Origin: Hormiphora californensis
Lineage: Eukaryota; Ctenophora; Tentaculata; Cydippida; Pleurobrachiidae
Reading direction: 5' to 3'
NCBI GenBank assembly: GCA_020137815.1
Contig: CM035362.1
Location: 3,538,414 to 3,602,413, forward strand
Length of the DNA stretch: 64,000 nt
Shown: positions 1-11,200 of the stretch, piece after piece
How the letters are laid out: every line of letters begins with the position of its first letter
Numbering within the stretch: position 1 is the stretch's first letter
Position numbers and translations under genes: made by a program
Notes under the pieces: generated by a model
The model's database searches: none
Told to the model about the DNA's origin: nothing
Seen by the model: only the letters and a program-made list of their open reading frames with translations

Positions 1-59
1 TCACGTGACTGGTTATCAGCCAATCAGGGACCAGTATTTTCTGATTCGGTCGGTTGCTG
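1..59 (-). mobile_element. hAT-like MITE, truncated by window edge
   Basis: Right half of the 109-bp MITE family described at 3748-3856, cut by the window start. It keeps the E-box core, one CCAAT box and the terminal inverted repeat ending CGGTTGCTG (one change from GGTTCCTG). Confidence 0.85.
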
Positions 60-278
60 TAAGGTATTCATCACAGTGCTAGCAAAAAATATACTAAAAA
101 CGACACACACGTGAACTGAGAATTGCCAACCAGTTATTAATATATATTCGTTCTTACGAACTTTGAGATAAAAGCCAGGATTTTGTTACTAGATAGGAAG
201 AGTATTTAGAAATTCTAAGCTCAAAAATTCGCAGTAATTAGGTGAATCTGTAAACTTCAATCACCCCCTCCCTATCAG

Positions 279-3200
279 GTCCAAGACAAGGACCCTCCCC
301 TATGTAAAAGACCCAAAACCTGAGGATCTTCCCGTGTGGGACACTGACGGCAGGAAGACGGATGTGACCATGGAACAAGATGAGGGGGAATACAGTGACA
401 TCTTCCTGAAACCCATTGCCATCTTCAAGTAAGAATTACATGTGTTAGAAACATGTAAGAAGAACATGTTAGAAACCACTCTTTCCTCAGCTTCCTTTCA
501 AACTTTTAGTATCCCTTAAAATACTATTATATGAACCCAGAGATTCCGTCTAACAATAAAATATCTTAGCCCCCCTAGGGATCCCTTCGATTTGATATAT
601 TAATGTTACCCCCTTCCAGGGACCCTTCGATTTGATATACTATTGTTACCCCCTCCCAGGGACCCTTCGATTTGATATACTGTAAAACTAGATATTTTCG
701 AGGCCATTAATTTTCGCGATTCGATCAAAATTGACTATTTTCGCGATTTTAATTTTCGCTAATCCCACTGCTACCCCCATTTCACGGTCCTAGTCTATTG
801 TCTAATTACGCCAAGAGTGCAGTCATCATTGCCATGAGACACCAGACCTGCTTGGCGTAGACCAATGAAATGTGAGCATTTTCTCATTGCTGATTGGCTC
901 TAAGAGATAGCCAATCAGGGATGAGACAGAAAAGGCTCACATCTCATTGGCTTACAACTCCTACTGAATCCCTTGCTACGTATAAGAGCAGTGGTCACAT
1001 GACCATTATTAACACTACTCCCATCTACATAGGAAATAATTTGCACGAGCTTTCTGTAAAAAATCGTCCAAAATATTTTCGCGGAATTAATTTTCGCGGA
1101 TTTTCCAGCCAAAAATAAAGAGCGAAAATAAAAATCTCACGAAAATTACTAGTTTTACAGTACTAGCGCACCCATTGGGTGCGCCTCAAGTAAGGGCTTT
1201 TTGATAACCCACCCGGCTTCGCCGGGTGGTTTTTTTCGCCCCTTTCAACGTCTAAAACGGTTGCCATGGCAACTGAATTGGTAACTATGGGGAATGGCCT
1301 GTTAAAAGTCATTCGAAATATTAAGAAACTTCCACTGGAAGTTACAAAGTGTGAATGACAGCTTATACAGCTTTGGTCATATGAAGTGTTTTATGAAGGA
1401 GCAGTCTGTCGCTTAGATACCGCCTAACGAACGACCATCACTTCGACGTTCATCTCCAAATTATAATAGAGATTATTGTTACCCCCTCCTAGGGACCCTT
1501 CGATTTGATATATTAATGTTACCCCCCTCCCAGGGACCCCTTCCGACGAGGTGACAACATCCTTGTCCTATGTGAGACCTACAACTGGGACTCCCCCGAC
1601 CTGAGTAAACCCCACAAAACCAACAAGAGGGCCCTGTGTGCGGAGAACATGCTGAAGTGTGCCCATGAGAAACCCTGGTTTGGAATTGAGCAGGAATATA
1701 CCATGTTCGATTATACCGGAAAACACCCCTATGGGTGGCCTAAGAATGGATACCCCGGACCCCAGGTAAAAACACCCCTATGGGTGGCCCAAGAATGGGT
1801 ACCCGGGACCCCAGGTAATGGCCACATTACCCCCACCCCCACCCCACGAGTCCTGAACCATGTTCCCAGGACCCAGGGCTCCTAACAATAATTGGGAACA
1901 TGGTTTATGTTAACGATTATTCAAGCACTCGTTTGGTAATTCCGTTATTCCTCCAGCTCTAAACTCCACCTTCCCTTGCCTCCATCTCCCATAGTATTAT
2001 AGGTTAAAACCCTTTAAGATGAATAACCAAAGAAGTAATCTATCTCTTCCAGGGACCGTACTACTGTGGAGTTGGAACAGATAAGGTAGCGGGAAGGAAG
2101 GTCGTGGAGGCCCACTACCGAGCGTGTCTGTATGCCTGGAGTTAAGATCTGTGGGTCCAATGCTGAGGTCATGCCGTCCCAGGTATAACAATTGTTTGTG
2201 TGTCAGGAACCGACCGAATCAGGAAATACTGGTCCCTGATTGGCTGATAACCAGTCATGTGACCCTAACAGCGAGTTGTGATTGGTGGTTTACTTGTGTC
2301 GGTCGGTTCCTGGTTTGTGTGCACACAACTTGTTTGTTAAAGTAGTAATAACCTCATGTGCTGCTGCAGCAGTGTAGTCATCAACCACAAAAACACAAGG
2401 ATTTGCGCTATCCCAGATTATTAACTTGTCTCTCTCTCTCTTTAGTGGGAAGTATCAAGTTGGACCCTGTCTGGGAATTGACATGGGCGATCACCTGTGG
2501 ATCTCCAGGTGGATCCTTAGCAGGGTGGCTGAAGAGTTTAACATTGTCATCAGCTTCGATCCCAAGCCCATCCCTGGTGATTGGAATGGCGCTGGGTGTC
2601 ATACTAACATCAGGTAGCAGTCCATAATTAACTATTTAATTAAATATCTAATTAAATATTTCATACATACCAACATCAGGTTAGCTCAATTTATTAACAG
2701 GTCATCAAGTTGCTAACAGTCTTCAAAACAGATCAGTTGGCTTATTATCACAGATTTGATATACAATCGGTCAAATGATATTATATATAATGTTGTCTCA
2801 ATCGAATGACATGTTTTCCTTGGTATCCTTTGAACTATTTCCAAGAGTTAAACACCCCCCCCCCCCCCCAGTACTGAGGCGATGCGACAGGAGGGTGGTT
2901 ATGATAAGATTGTAGCGGCCATCAAGCTGATGGGAGAGAAACCTCTGGAGCACATCATGGAGTACGATCCTACCGGAGGGGACGACAACCGGAGGAGACT
3001 TACTGGACTTCACGAGACTGCTAGGTAAACAACCAATCAGAACTCGTTATTTAGGTCACGTGACTGGTTATCAGCCAATCAGGGGCCATTATTTCCTGAT
3101 AAAAGAATAAAGCCAGTCTCTAGCTAGCTGTTCAATATCTATATTTTAGTGATTTCAATAAAAGCTATAATGATGTCTTATTGCAGCATTGACGAGTTTA

Positions 3201-3515
3201 GTTGGGGAGTCGCCCACCGAGGTTGTAGTATCAGGATCCCCAGATCGGTTGCTGACGAGAAAAAGGGTTACTTTGAGGTGAGAAAGATCTGTCATTTTTT
3301 CTGAAAACTTTATTTTTTGAGTTATCTAAAGCTACTGAAAATCAGTCAACATATCCTCAACTGTAACAGGATCATTGCCGTGTGCGGCTACCCTTATTTT
3401 CTAGAAAAATTAATTATCCCCCCCCCCTTTTTTTCAGGATCGTCGCCCGAGCAGCAACGCCGATCCCTACTCCGTCACAAACCGAATTGTTATGACCATC
3501 TGTTTGGGCCAATAA
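279..3515 (+). CDS. GLUL-like: glutamine synthetase (type II), 5'-partial, 7 exons, two frameshifts
   Basis: ATP-dependent ligation of ammonia to glutamate; type II enzymes are normally cytosolic or mitochondrial decamers. Exons: 279-428, 1534-1765, 2053-2182, 2446-2613, 2872-3024, 3187-3277, 3438-3515 (stop TAA 3513-3515), all with GT/AG borders. About 333 residues are visible; roughly 40-45 N-terminal residues lie off the window. Family motifs seen in order: [14 protein letters not shown] (metal-binding glutamates), [94 protein letters not shown]. Oddities: exon 3 (130 nt) and exon 4 (168 nt) are each one base too long. The first is at the CTGTATGCCTGG stretch (about 2129-2140) and the second at TGGGAAGTAT (2446-2455), so the frame breaks twice. 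The usual DGSS signature reads DGRK and is followed by an expanded loop. The short C-terminus ends ICLGQ. The family call is near certain; whether the copy is functional is open. Confidence 0.95.
577..678 (+). repeat. minisatellite resembling the acceptor of GS exon 2
   Basis: Three imperfect copies of a ~37-bp unit (pyrimidine tract, CCCAGGGACCCTTCGATTTG, then AT-rich). The unit matches the 3' splice site and first bases of the exon starting at 1534. A second cluster lies at 1478-1545. Confidence 0.75.
680..1160. mobile_element. Tc1/mariner-type MITE in GS intron
   Basis: About 480 bp bounded by inverted repeats CTGTAAAACTAG...CTAGTTTTACAG and flanked by TA on both sides (678-679 and 1161-1162), the target duplication typical of Tc1/mariner/pogo elements. 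The interior is rich in TTTTCGCG motifs. No transposase ORF. Confidence 0.75.
1166..1229. repeat. two CpG-rich perfect stem-loops
   Basis: GCGCACCCATTGGGTGCGC (1166-1184) and, at 1209-1229, a 9-bp stem with loop TTC (CCACCCGGC/GCCGGGTGG). They directly abut the MITE at 680-1160. Role unknown. Confidence 0.6.
1260..1273. promoter_or_regulatory. perfect RFX X-box palindrome
   Basis: GTTGCCATGGCAAC is a full match to the palindromic X-box bound by RFX transcription factors. It lies in GS intron 1 of the visible gene. Binding is inferred from the motif only. Confidence 0.5.
1478..1545 (+). repeat. second cluster of acceptor-like minisatellite, running into GS exon 2
   Basis: Two units of the repeat seen at 577-678. 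The last unit contains the genuine acceptor (AG at 1532-1533) and the first exonic bases GGACCCCTTC, so one copy of the repeat is the functional splice site. Confidence 0.7.
1717..1814 (+). repeat. tandem 49-bp duplication of GS exon 2 end plus donor
   Basis: The last ~46 bases of the exon with the donor at 1766 are repeated just downstream, ending in a second donor (GTAATG at 1815). Using the second donor would add 49 nt and shift the frame. A few substitutions separate the copies. Confidence 0.8.
2204..2312 (+). mobile_element. hAT-like MITE, 21 bp past GS exon 3 donor
   Basis: Full-length copy with TIRs CAGGAACCGACCGA and GGTCGGTTCCTG. GTTTGTGT is found on both sides; the left copy is offset by two bases in a GT-rich run. 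Same orientation as the host gene. Confidence 0.9.
3025..3100 (-). mobile_element. TIR-less MITE core supplying a splice donor
   Basis: Core of the hAT-like MITE without either terminal repeat. Its first bases GTAAACAACC directly follow GS exon 5 (last base 3024), so the GT of this donor is element sequence. CCAAT and CACGTGAC motifs are intact. Confidence 0.85.
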
Positions 3516-3516
3516 A
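3511..3516 (+). terminator. AATAAA overlapping the GS stop codon
   Basis: The stop codon TAA is embedded in AATAAA. It could serve as a polyadenylation signal giving a very short 3' UTR; no cleavage site can be seen. Confidence 0.3.
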
Positions 3517-5039
3517 CAAAGTGTCTTTAAAGTTTATATTTCAATGGAGGATGGACTACCGTATTATTATTATTATTGTTTTAAAACAGAGGCCAATTCA
3601 TGGATCTGATAAGAGAGATTCTTAAATTTTATAACTAACAAAAGTTTTAAGAAAGTTAACAACCCCGAGTTTAACTTGTTGTGTGAAAGATTCGATAAAT
3701 TTAGTTACAGCAAAAAGATTTAGATCGCGGGAGCTATGAGTTTCAAGCAGGAACCGACCGAATCAGGAAATACTGGTCCCTGATTGGCTGATAACCAGTC
3801 ACGTGACCTAAATAACAAGTCCTGATTGGCTGTTTACTTAATTCGGTCGGTTCCTGGTTTCAAGGTTATAATACTAGCTGCGGATACTTCAGGAGCATTA
3901 CAGGTCGACCACCAACTAGAGGCTCATCATCATCATACAAATATTTAATATTCCGCTTTGTAGTCTACTGCTAGAAGAGCACTTACATATGCTAAATCAC
4001 ACACAGGCAAAACTAACGACTTTCTAAAGCGGTGAAGCCTACTTCGAATCGCTCGGTAACACATACAACTTGTGTATAGGCCCAGGCCATTCGAAGGAGG
4101 CTCCAATACTCACAATTCGAGAAACTAATTAGAATAATTAATGTCTTTTGTCAATTAAGTCCTTGTATATACATTTTTTATAACTATTAGAGTCCAGATC
4201 TTCATGCATTAGATAATTAGTTAATAAGTTAGTAGTTAATAAGTTAGTTAAAAACACGCATACACACATACTTCACTTCACACTTATGTCTTATTTCGCT
4301 ACTTTATTCTAACCCTCCTTTATTCACCGTTGCAGGGCACGGAGTGAAACTAGACTCAATGGAGGTCCAAATCTGAAAATGTGTTCCAACGTGTGCATGC
4401 TGTGCACATATGGACTGTTAGCAATTCGCAGTCCTTTCCAACTTCTCCAGTATCCCGTCCAGACTGGGGCAACTAGAAAAAGTGACAAAACGCATCAGAA
4501 AAAATTTTTGACCTAAGATACAAGCATCAGGCCTCTCGTTGCAAGCTGGAGCGTGAGGGTGCATGTAAAATAGGACTGGAGAGTGGACTTGCTAAAACAA
4601 GAATTATTGCATTATGTATTCATAATGCTGTGTTTCCCTGCCCTACCGTTTCACATGTCAGTGACATTGTCACTGCCAACAGGATCAAGGCTTGGTCATA
4701 ATGTAATGTGAGATGCATACGATCTAGCTGTCAGTATACTTCTCACATAGCTTAGAGTTAGCTAACTCCCAATCACATGATACTTGCTAACCAGCTTTTG
4801 ACATTCCAACTTAACTACTTATCTAACATCTCACACTCGACTCGCAAGATGAAAATGTGTATGTAACACGCGAAACGCGCGGCAGAGCATTTCATGTTTT
4901 GTTGAGTGGCGCGCGCACACACGTCCATGAAACTGTGCCAATGAGGTCTTTGATGAAGGAGTAGCTCGTCACTGTGCGCGCGGCTCTAGTTGCTACACCG
5001 TTGCCCTCGCAACGAAAGTGTGACCAAAAAATGTCCCTC
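3516..5039. other. GS-homeobox intergenic region, no gene seen
   Basis: Apart from the MITE at 3748-3856 this is AT-rich unique-looking sequence without a convincing reading frame. The two neighbouring genes converge on this interval (up to 8205). Confidence 0.6.
3748..3856 (+). mobile_element. hAT-like MITE, reference-quality copy
   Basis: 109 bp with inverted termini CAGGAACCGACCGA/TCGGTCGGTTCCTG and a perfect 8-bp target duplication GTTTCAAG (3740-3747 and 3857-3864). TIRs starting CAGG and an 8-bp duplication are typical of hAT superfamily elements. Interior: ATTGG, palindrome GTCACGTGAC, then a second ATTGG 42 bp from the first. Non-autonomous; no coding capacity. Confidence 0.92.
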
Positions 5040-5071
5040 TACCGATTAGTTAGTATACCAAAATGTCGTTT

Positions 5072-5155
5072 TCGAATTCTAACCCTGCTATGCCTTTTTA
5101 CAAAGTAAAAAGGCATCCGGGTGAATGCCTTCGGCATTCACCCGGGCAGGGAAAA
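5072..5155 (+). repeat. hairpin element, copy A
   Basis: Starts TTCGAATTCTAACCC, then a GCCTTTTTAC/GTAAAAAGGC hairpin, then a 13-bp perfect stem with loop TTC at 5117-5145. An inverted copy lies at 17137-17215. Confidence 0.75.
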
Positions 5156-5386
5156 AATGAGATTTGGAAAAAAAGTTTAGAAATCTGAAAAGTTTGCTGA
5201 GCAATTTTTTTCAGATTTCTAAACCGCGCGGTAACATAAGCTGGGTTTCGCGCGCCAGGAGTTTGCAGCGCATATTGAAAAATTTCGCGCATTACGTGTC
5301 AATATTACAGTTACTGTTTGAGATGTAGGAATACTGACTGAGGGAGAGGGATCACATGGATAGGGATTACAGGGGTATGGAAACTG

Positions 5387-5636
<250 letters not shown>

Positions 5637-6779
5637 TAACATAATATGAGGGTGAGACAGAGACAAAGATCAGACCACGTTGTATTTTGTTTGTGCAATT
5701 AAATTTGCACTGAATGTAAATATTAATAATCGTAGTGGACAAAACACTGCAATTTAACAATTTGATATAATAATAATCACTTGCACACGCGGTCAATTGT
5801 TGGTCTATATAAATTATTATAACATATTCTCGTTACTATTTCTAAGACAGCATAGTTTGTAAGCAAATAGAGTGAACTAAAGCAAGGGTTCAGAAAGACA
5901 ACGAGAAAATAAAAAATCGGATTCTAACTCTATAATATGGTGGGCGCCGCCAGATTCGTCGAAAAATGTGGTCAAATTTTAGGCATTATTTTGATTTTGT
6001 AAAGCATTATAGGTACTGGAAAATCTAGTAATATCGTATCCGAACCGTCTCATGAAACGAGAACAAGTTGGACTTGAAAAACATAATCAAAAAACAAAAC
6101 ACTTAAAATAATAACTTTGAACCCGAATTACCTACACGCTATAACAATGTGTAGATCTGTGCAGGTATATGTTCGCAAAAGGCAAGCTTCCCCTCGTCCG
6201 ACCCGAAGTTGGAATCATATGGGTTTAGTTTGTCGAACCGGCAAGTTGCTAACATTTTCAAATCTTCACTACTTCTCAAATGATCCCATACTTTCAGTCT
6301 AATCCCAAAATCCTATTAAAAATAGAGACAAAAATAACGGCACCAAACTGTGAAATGCCCTTGCATTAGTGCGAGTAGAATAAAATCAATTTTCTATCTA
6401 AAGGCCGAGTTTATAGCAAGAAAGGACTATTTTACAACGAATTCTCTGGTTAGTATGGTAACCAACTCCGTTGTCATGGTAAATCAATCGAACTCTATCG
6501 AGTTCTATCGCCAGCAACTGGATGAAAATTTATCCATTTCATTATGCACAATGCACAGGCTTTGGTTACGAAGTTACCCCTTGCCAGCGTGTGCACGCGA
6601 AGGTCGCCCGGCGACAGAGTGTGAGGTGTCTTCGATACCAAGCACAGGCTTGTGTAACAAAAAGGGGCGTTTTTATAGCTTATTGTTCATCATAACCTGA
6701 AATAAATAATTTTCATTACTTTCACAAAGGCTCAAAGTTTGAATATCAAATTTGCCAAAATTGTGCAGGGGCCACCCCA
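5637..6779. other. no gene seen
   Basis: AT-rich sequence. A 116-codon open frame at 6350-6700 has no recognisable domain, splice context or codon pattern, and I do not call it. Confidence 0.5.
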
Positions 6780-7530
6780 AAATTAATCTCTAAGTAATTA
6801 ATTAATTAATTTTGACTATTCCCACTTTCTGTAGATTATATTATATGTTTTATGCATGAAGAACATTCCTAGAAAGTTTCAAGTCGATATTTTAAGCAGA
6901 ACGGAAAATATAATTTAGTGCATGGGCAAACAAAATGGTGCAAGGGCACATGTTCAGGGGAAATTTGCACAAATTGTGCAGGGGCAAATTTTAATTAATT
7001 TGCCTATAATTAATTACCTAATTGATATATTAATCATACGGCTCTTCTAGTACTCGTAGTTATGCTACTAGAACATGCATAGAAAGTTTCGTGTCAAAAT
7101 ATTAAACGGTGTGGACACAGTTTGATCATAAAATTGGTGCAAGGGCTGCCCTTGCACCATTTGCCCTTGCACATTGCCTGCCCTTGCACCAAATTCCATT
7201 TTTTGCACGGCTCTAACTAACTAATTAATTAATTTTGACTATTCCCACTTTTCGAACATCATCTTTTATGATTGAAGAACATTCCTACAAAGTTTCAAGT
7301 CGATATTTTAAGCAGAACGGAAAATAGAATTTGGTGCAAGGGCGCGGTGCAAGGGACATAACACGCAATGTGCAGGGGCACGGTGCCCTTGCACCGTTTT
7401 TAATTACCTATAATTAATTAATTAATTAAAAATTCAAAAATCCGCCAACGTCATGACACAAAGGAATACTACAAGAACATGCCTACAAAATTTCAAGTCG
7501 ATATCTCAAACGGTGTGGCCACAATCGTTG
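6780..7530 (+). repeat. tandem array of four ~205-bp monomers
   Basis: Related blocks (GAACATTCCTAGAAAGTTTC, then AAGTCGATATTTTAAGC) start near 6857, 7072, 7275 and 7478, a spacing of 215, 203 and 203 bp. Each is followed by GGTGCAAGGGC/GCCCTTGCACC inverted motifs and an ATTAATTAATT run. Confidence 0.8.
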
Positions 7531-7717
7531 ACATGTTTTTTGCCCCCCCCCCCCCCCCCCCAAAAAAAAGACCTTTCTTTGTTCTTAATAGGGCCGGCAT
7601 TTTTGGGTTTTTGTGCAAGGGCAAAAAATTTTTTTTCTTTTTTTCGTTTTTTGCTGTTTTCTTCGGGTCGGAGGTGCCTGCCAGCATCACACATGAGTGT
7701 CATTTTATACTACAACA

Positions 7718-7826
7718 CAGGAACCGACCGGCACAAGTAAACAACCAATCAGAACTCGATATTTAGGTCACGTGACTGGTTATCAGCCAATCAGGGACCA
7801 GTATTTCCTGATTCGGTCGGTTCCTG
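7718..7826 (-). mobile_element. hAT-like MITE, full length
   Basis: Perfect 8-bp target duplication CTACAACA (7710-7717 and 7827-7834). Both TIRs intact. It lies about 380 bp beyond the stop codon of the homeobox gene. Confidence 0.92.
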
Positions 7827-8205
7827 CTACAACACCACTTCAACAACATCTCCACTCAATGTATCATTGTCAAGGAGAATTCATCATATCTTACTACCCC
7901 AATATAACTCACAACTCAGGACATTTTGTGTGTAACAACCTGCTATAATTGTACAACGTAGGTTATAGAACGTTGAAATGGGGCTAACTCCCACTTAACT
8001 ACATTCCGCTTTTTCAACTGTAAACCAAGCTATGTCCCAGAAGCTATCTAAATCTCACTGAATTCTAATAGAGCCCAGCTCCTTCCTCTTCTGTGTACGA
8101 CTCAAATTCAACTATCACACACACATCATGTATCGCAACAATAAACTTCAACAAAACGCACCTCACACATCTCCCAACCGAGATCTGTACAACACCAAGT
8201 TCGCA

Positions 8206-11200
8206 TCAACTTTTAACACCCGATCCAATTGCATTTTGATATTCTTTTGCCGCTTTCCGGAGCTTCTCTATTGAAATCTGGTTATCAGCGTTCTTGCTCC
8301 CTGAATTGGGTGACGAAGTTGAGGAGGAGACAGAGCTGGGAGGGGGTGAGAAGGTCGTGGTGGTGGGTTGCTGCTGCTGGGGAGGCCCTCCTGAATTTGG
8401 GCTCGTTGCCGACGGGACTGCAGTAGTTGTTGCTGAGTTGACGGTGTCAATCACGCTGATGCTTGTCGCCTGGGGAAAAGGTATTTTTAGAGGGGTTTGT
8501 TTCTTCCCAGACAAACAGATTCTAATCATACAAGTTTATTGATTCTCAGTTTTATGCCATAGCTTTCTTTCTTCTCCTTTCTCTATCTTAAACTTGCTTT
8601 CTCTCCCCTCTCTCTCTCCCCTCTCTCTCTACCCCTCTCTCTCAGAACAGGCCTGTGTGTGTGTCAGTGCTGAGATCTTATTATGAGGTTAATTAATGAA
8701 TCAAGGTTGTTTGAAAACAAAAATACACCCACGTGGGTAATCACGAGATAAATTTTGATTGGTTTTCCTTGGTCACGTGACCTAATTGGAGGACTCTGAT
8801 TGGTTTAGCCATAACAGAGGGCCAGATGAAGGGAGATTGATTGAGAGAGGGGGGTGCAGAGAAAAAGTGGTAAACAATTTCACGGCAAGGAATGATTTAG
8901 ACGGAGCGGCTGATGTGTGAGAATTGTTGTCAGTGAGATGATGTATGGGATGGTGTGGATGTTTGTAATCAGAAACCAGGAAACGACCGACACAAGTAAA
9001 CAACCAATCAGAACTCATTATTTAGGTCACGTGACTGGTTATCAGCCAATCAGGGACCAGTATTTCCTGATTCGGTCGGTTCCTGCTGTGCGGAATGGAC
9101 GACATATCAATTGTTCTCACTGACTCTCAGAAACAACATTGTTTATACATAATTGATGAAAATGAAAACTCCCTGCAGTCAGCAGTCCCCAAACTGACAA
9201 ACAAACAAACTGACAAACTGACAAACTGAAAAAATGGCAAATTCAACTTACTGTTGAGGGGGTTACAATGGCGGGGGTAGCAGTTAGGGGTGTCGATGGG
9301 GCTGATAGGAGCTGAGGAGGGGGTGATGTTGTGGATGAGGGTTGTCCAGATGAGAGGCTCTGCTGAAGTTGTGCCAGCTGTTGGAACAACCTGAGATGTG
9401 GATAGAAGGGGGTTAGGGATATGGGAGGGGAGAGAAGGGGGTTAGGGAGCTGGTGGTGAGGAAGGGGGTTAGGGAGGGGGTTAGGGAGGGGGTTAGGGAG
9501 GGGGCTGATAGGAGCTGAGGAGGGGGTGATGTTGTGGAGGAGGGCTGTCCTGATGAGAGGCTCTGCTGAAGTTGTGCCAGCTGTTGGAACAATCTGAGAT
9601 GGGGAGAGAAGGGGGGTTAGGGAGGGGGTTAGGGAGGGGGTTAGGGAGGGGGGTTAGGGAGCTGAGGAGGGGGTGATGTTATGGAGGAGGGCTGTCCTGA
9701 TGAGAGGCTCTGCTGAAGTTGTGCCAACTGTTGGAACAATCTGAGATGGGGAGGAGGGGGGTTAGGGATATGGGAGGGGAGAGAAGGGGGTTAGGGAGGG
9801 GGGTTAGGGATCTGGTGGTGAGGAAGGGGGTTAGGGAGGGGGTTAGGGAGGGGGTTAGGGAGGGGCTGATAGGAGCTGAGGAGGGGCTGATAGGAGCTGG
9901 GGAGGGGGTGATGTTGTGGAGGAGGGCTGTCCTGATGAGAGGCTCTGTTGAAGTTGTGCCAACTGTTGGAACAACCTGAGATGGGGAGGAGGGGGTTAGG
10001 GATATGGGAGGGGAGAGAAGGGGGTTAGGGAGCTGGGAGAGAAGGGGGTTAGGGATCTGGGAGAGAAGGGGGTTAGGGATCTGGGGAGGGGAGAGAAGGG
10101 GGTTAGGAATCTGGATTCTGGGGTTAGAGATCTGGTGGGGAGAAGGGGGTTAGGGAGCTGGGAGAGAAGGGGGTTAGGAATCTGGATTCTGGGGTTAGAG
10201 ATCTGGTGGGGAGAAGGGGGTTAGAGATCTGGTGGGGAGAAGGGGGTTAGGGAGCTGGTGGGGGAGAAGGGGGTTAGGGATCTGGGAGAGAGAAGGGGGT
10301 TAGGAATCTGGATTCTGGGGTTAGAGATCTGGTGGAGAGAAGGGGGTTAGGGAGCTGGGAGGGGAGAAGGGGGTTAGAGGGAGCTGGGAGAGAAGGAGGT
10401 TAGGGAGCTGGTGGGGAGGAAGGGGGTTAAGGAGCTGGTGGGGGAGAAGGGGGTTAGGTATCTTGGGGGTGAGAAGGGGGTTAGGGATCTGGGGAGGGAG
10501 AGCTGGATTCTGGGGTTAGGGATCTGGGATTAGGGATCTTGGGAGGGGGGGGGGGCAAGGTTAGGGGCTAAACCGATATCATGGATACTTGGGAGACATA
10601 ATAATTGGAAATGGTACTCGGGGAAAGCGATTAAATTTTGAGAAAAGGAAGTTGTAATGTATTATGAAACCCGATAGTTGATTTATCAGTCGTTTGAAGA
10701 TTTTGCGCGCTCATGATAACTGCTAGCTGGGGGATTTAACACCCTGCTCGCGATTTATCAGGCCAGTGTCCTTTTTCACGCGTTTCTCTTCATTTGAATA
10801 ACATGCGTGTAAAATTCTAAGTATTGAAAATGTGTGTAAACACACAGTTCTGTCAACAAAAGAAAGGGGAAACATGTCTGCAACACGTTTCAATGTTATC
10901 TCTCTCATAAGGAGTGAAAAGAATCACATTCCATTCATTTCTCTCTCTCTCATTGTCTCTTTTACTGTTCACTACCTCTGACAGTGTGTATGGCCCCTAA
11001 TCTTTCTCTCTCTTTCTCAAACATGTTAGGAACAGTAGACACTAAGTCTACACACATTTTCAGGGTATCTGTTGACTATTTACCAGCAGTTCTAGTGTGT
11101 TTCACCTTGTGTTGTGTCTCTTATTTGTGTGTAATTACTATCGGGTTTCATAAAATATGAACGTTTGTTAGCCTATCGCGTTATAGGTTTAAATCACCTC

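Larger units (their letters stand above)
9402..10545 (+). repeat. TTAGGG-like G-rich satellite
   Basis: More than 1.1 kb of irregular units around GGGGGTTAGGGA, with variants containing GAGCTGG or GATCTGGGAGAGAA. Each unit carries an exact TTAGGG or close variant, so it resembles an interstitial telomeric array that has degenerated or expanded. G-runs of 4-6 are regularly spaced (G-quadruplex potential on the plus strand, the template of the homeobox gene). Confidence 0.85.

Noticed and set aside
7697-7948. Frames reading [25 protein letters not shown], also seen near 8917, 16246 and 47367
   Set aside because: Recurrent peptide is only the translated MITE core, which happens to be open in one frame.
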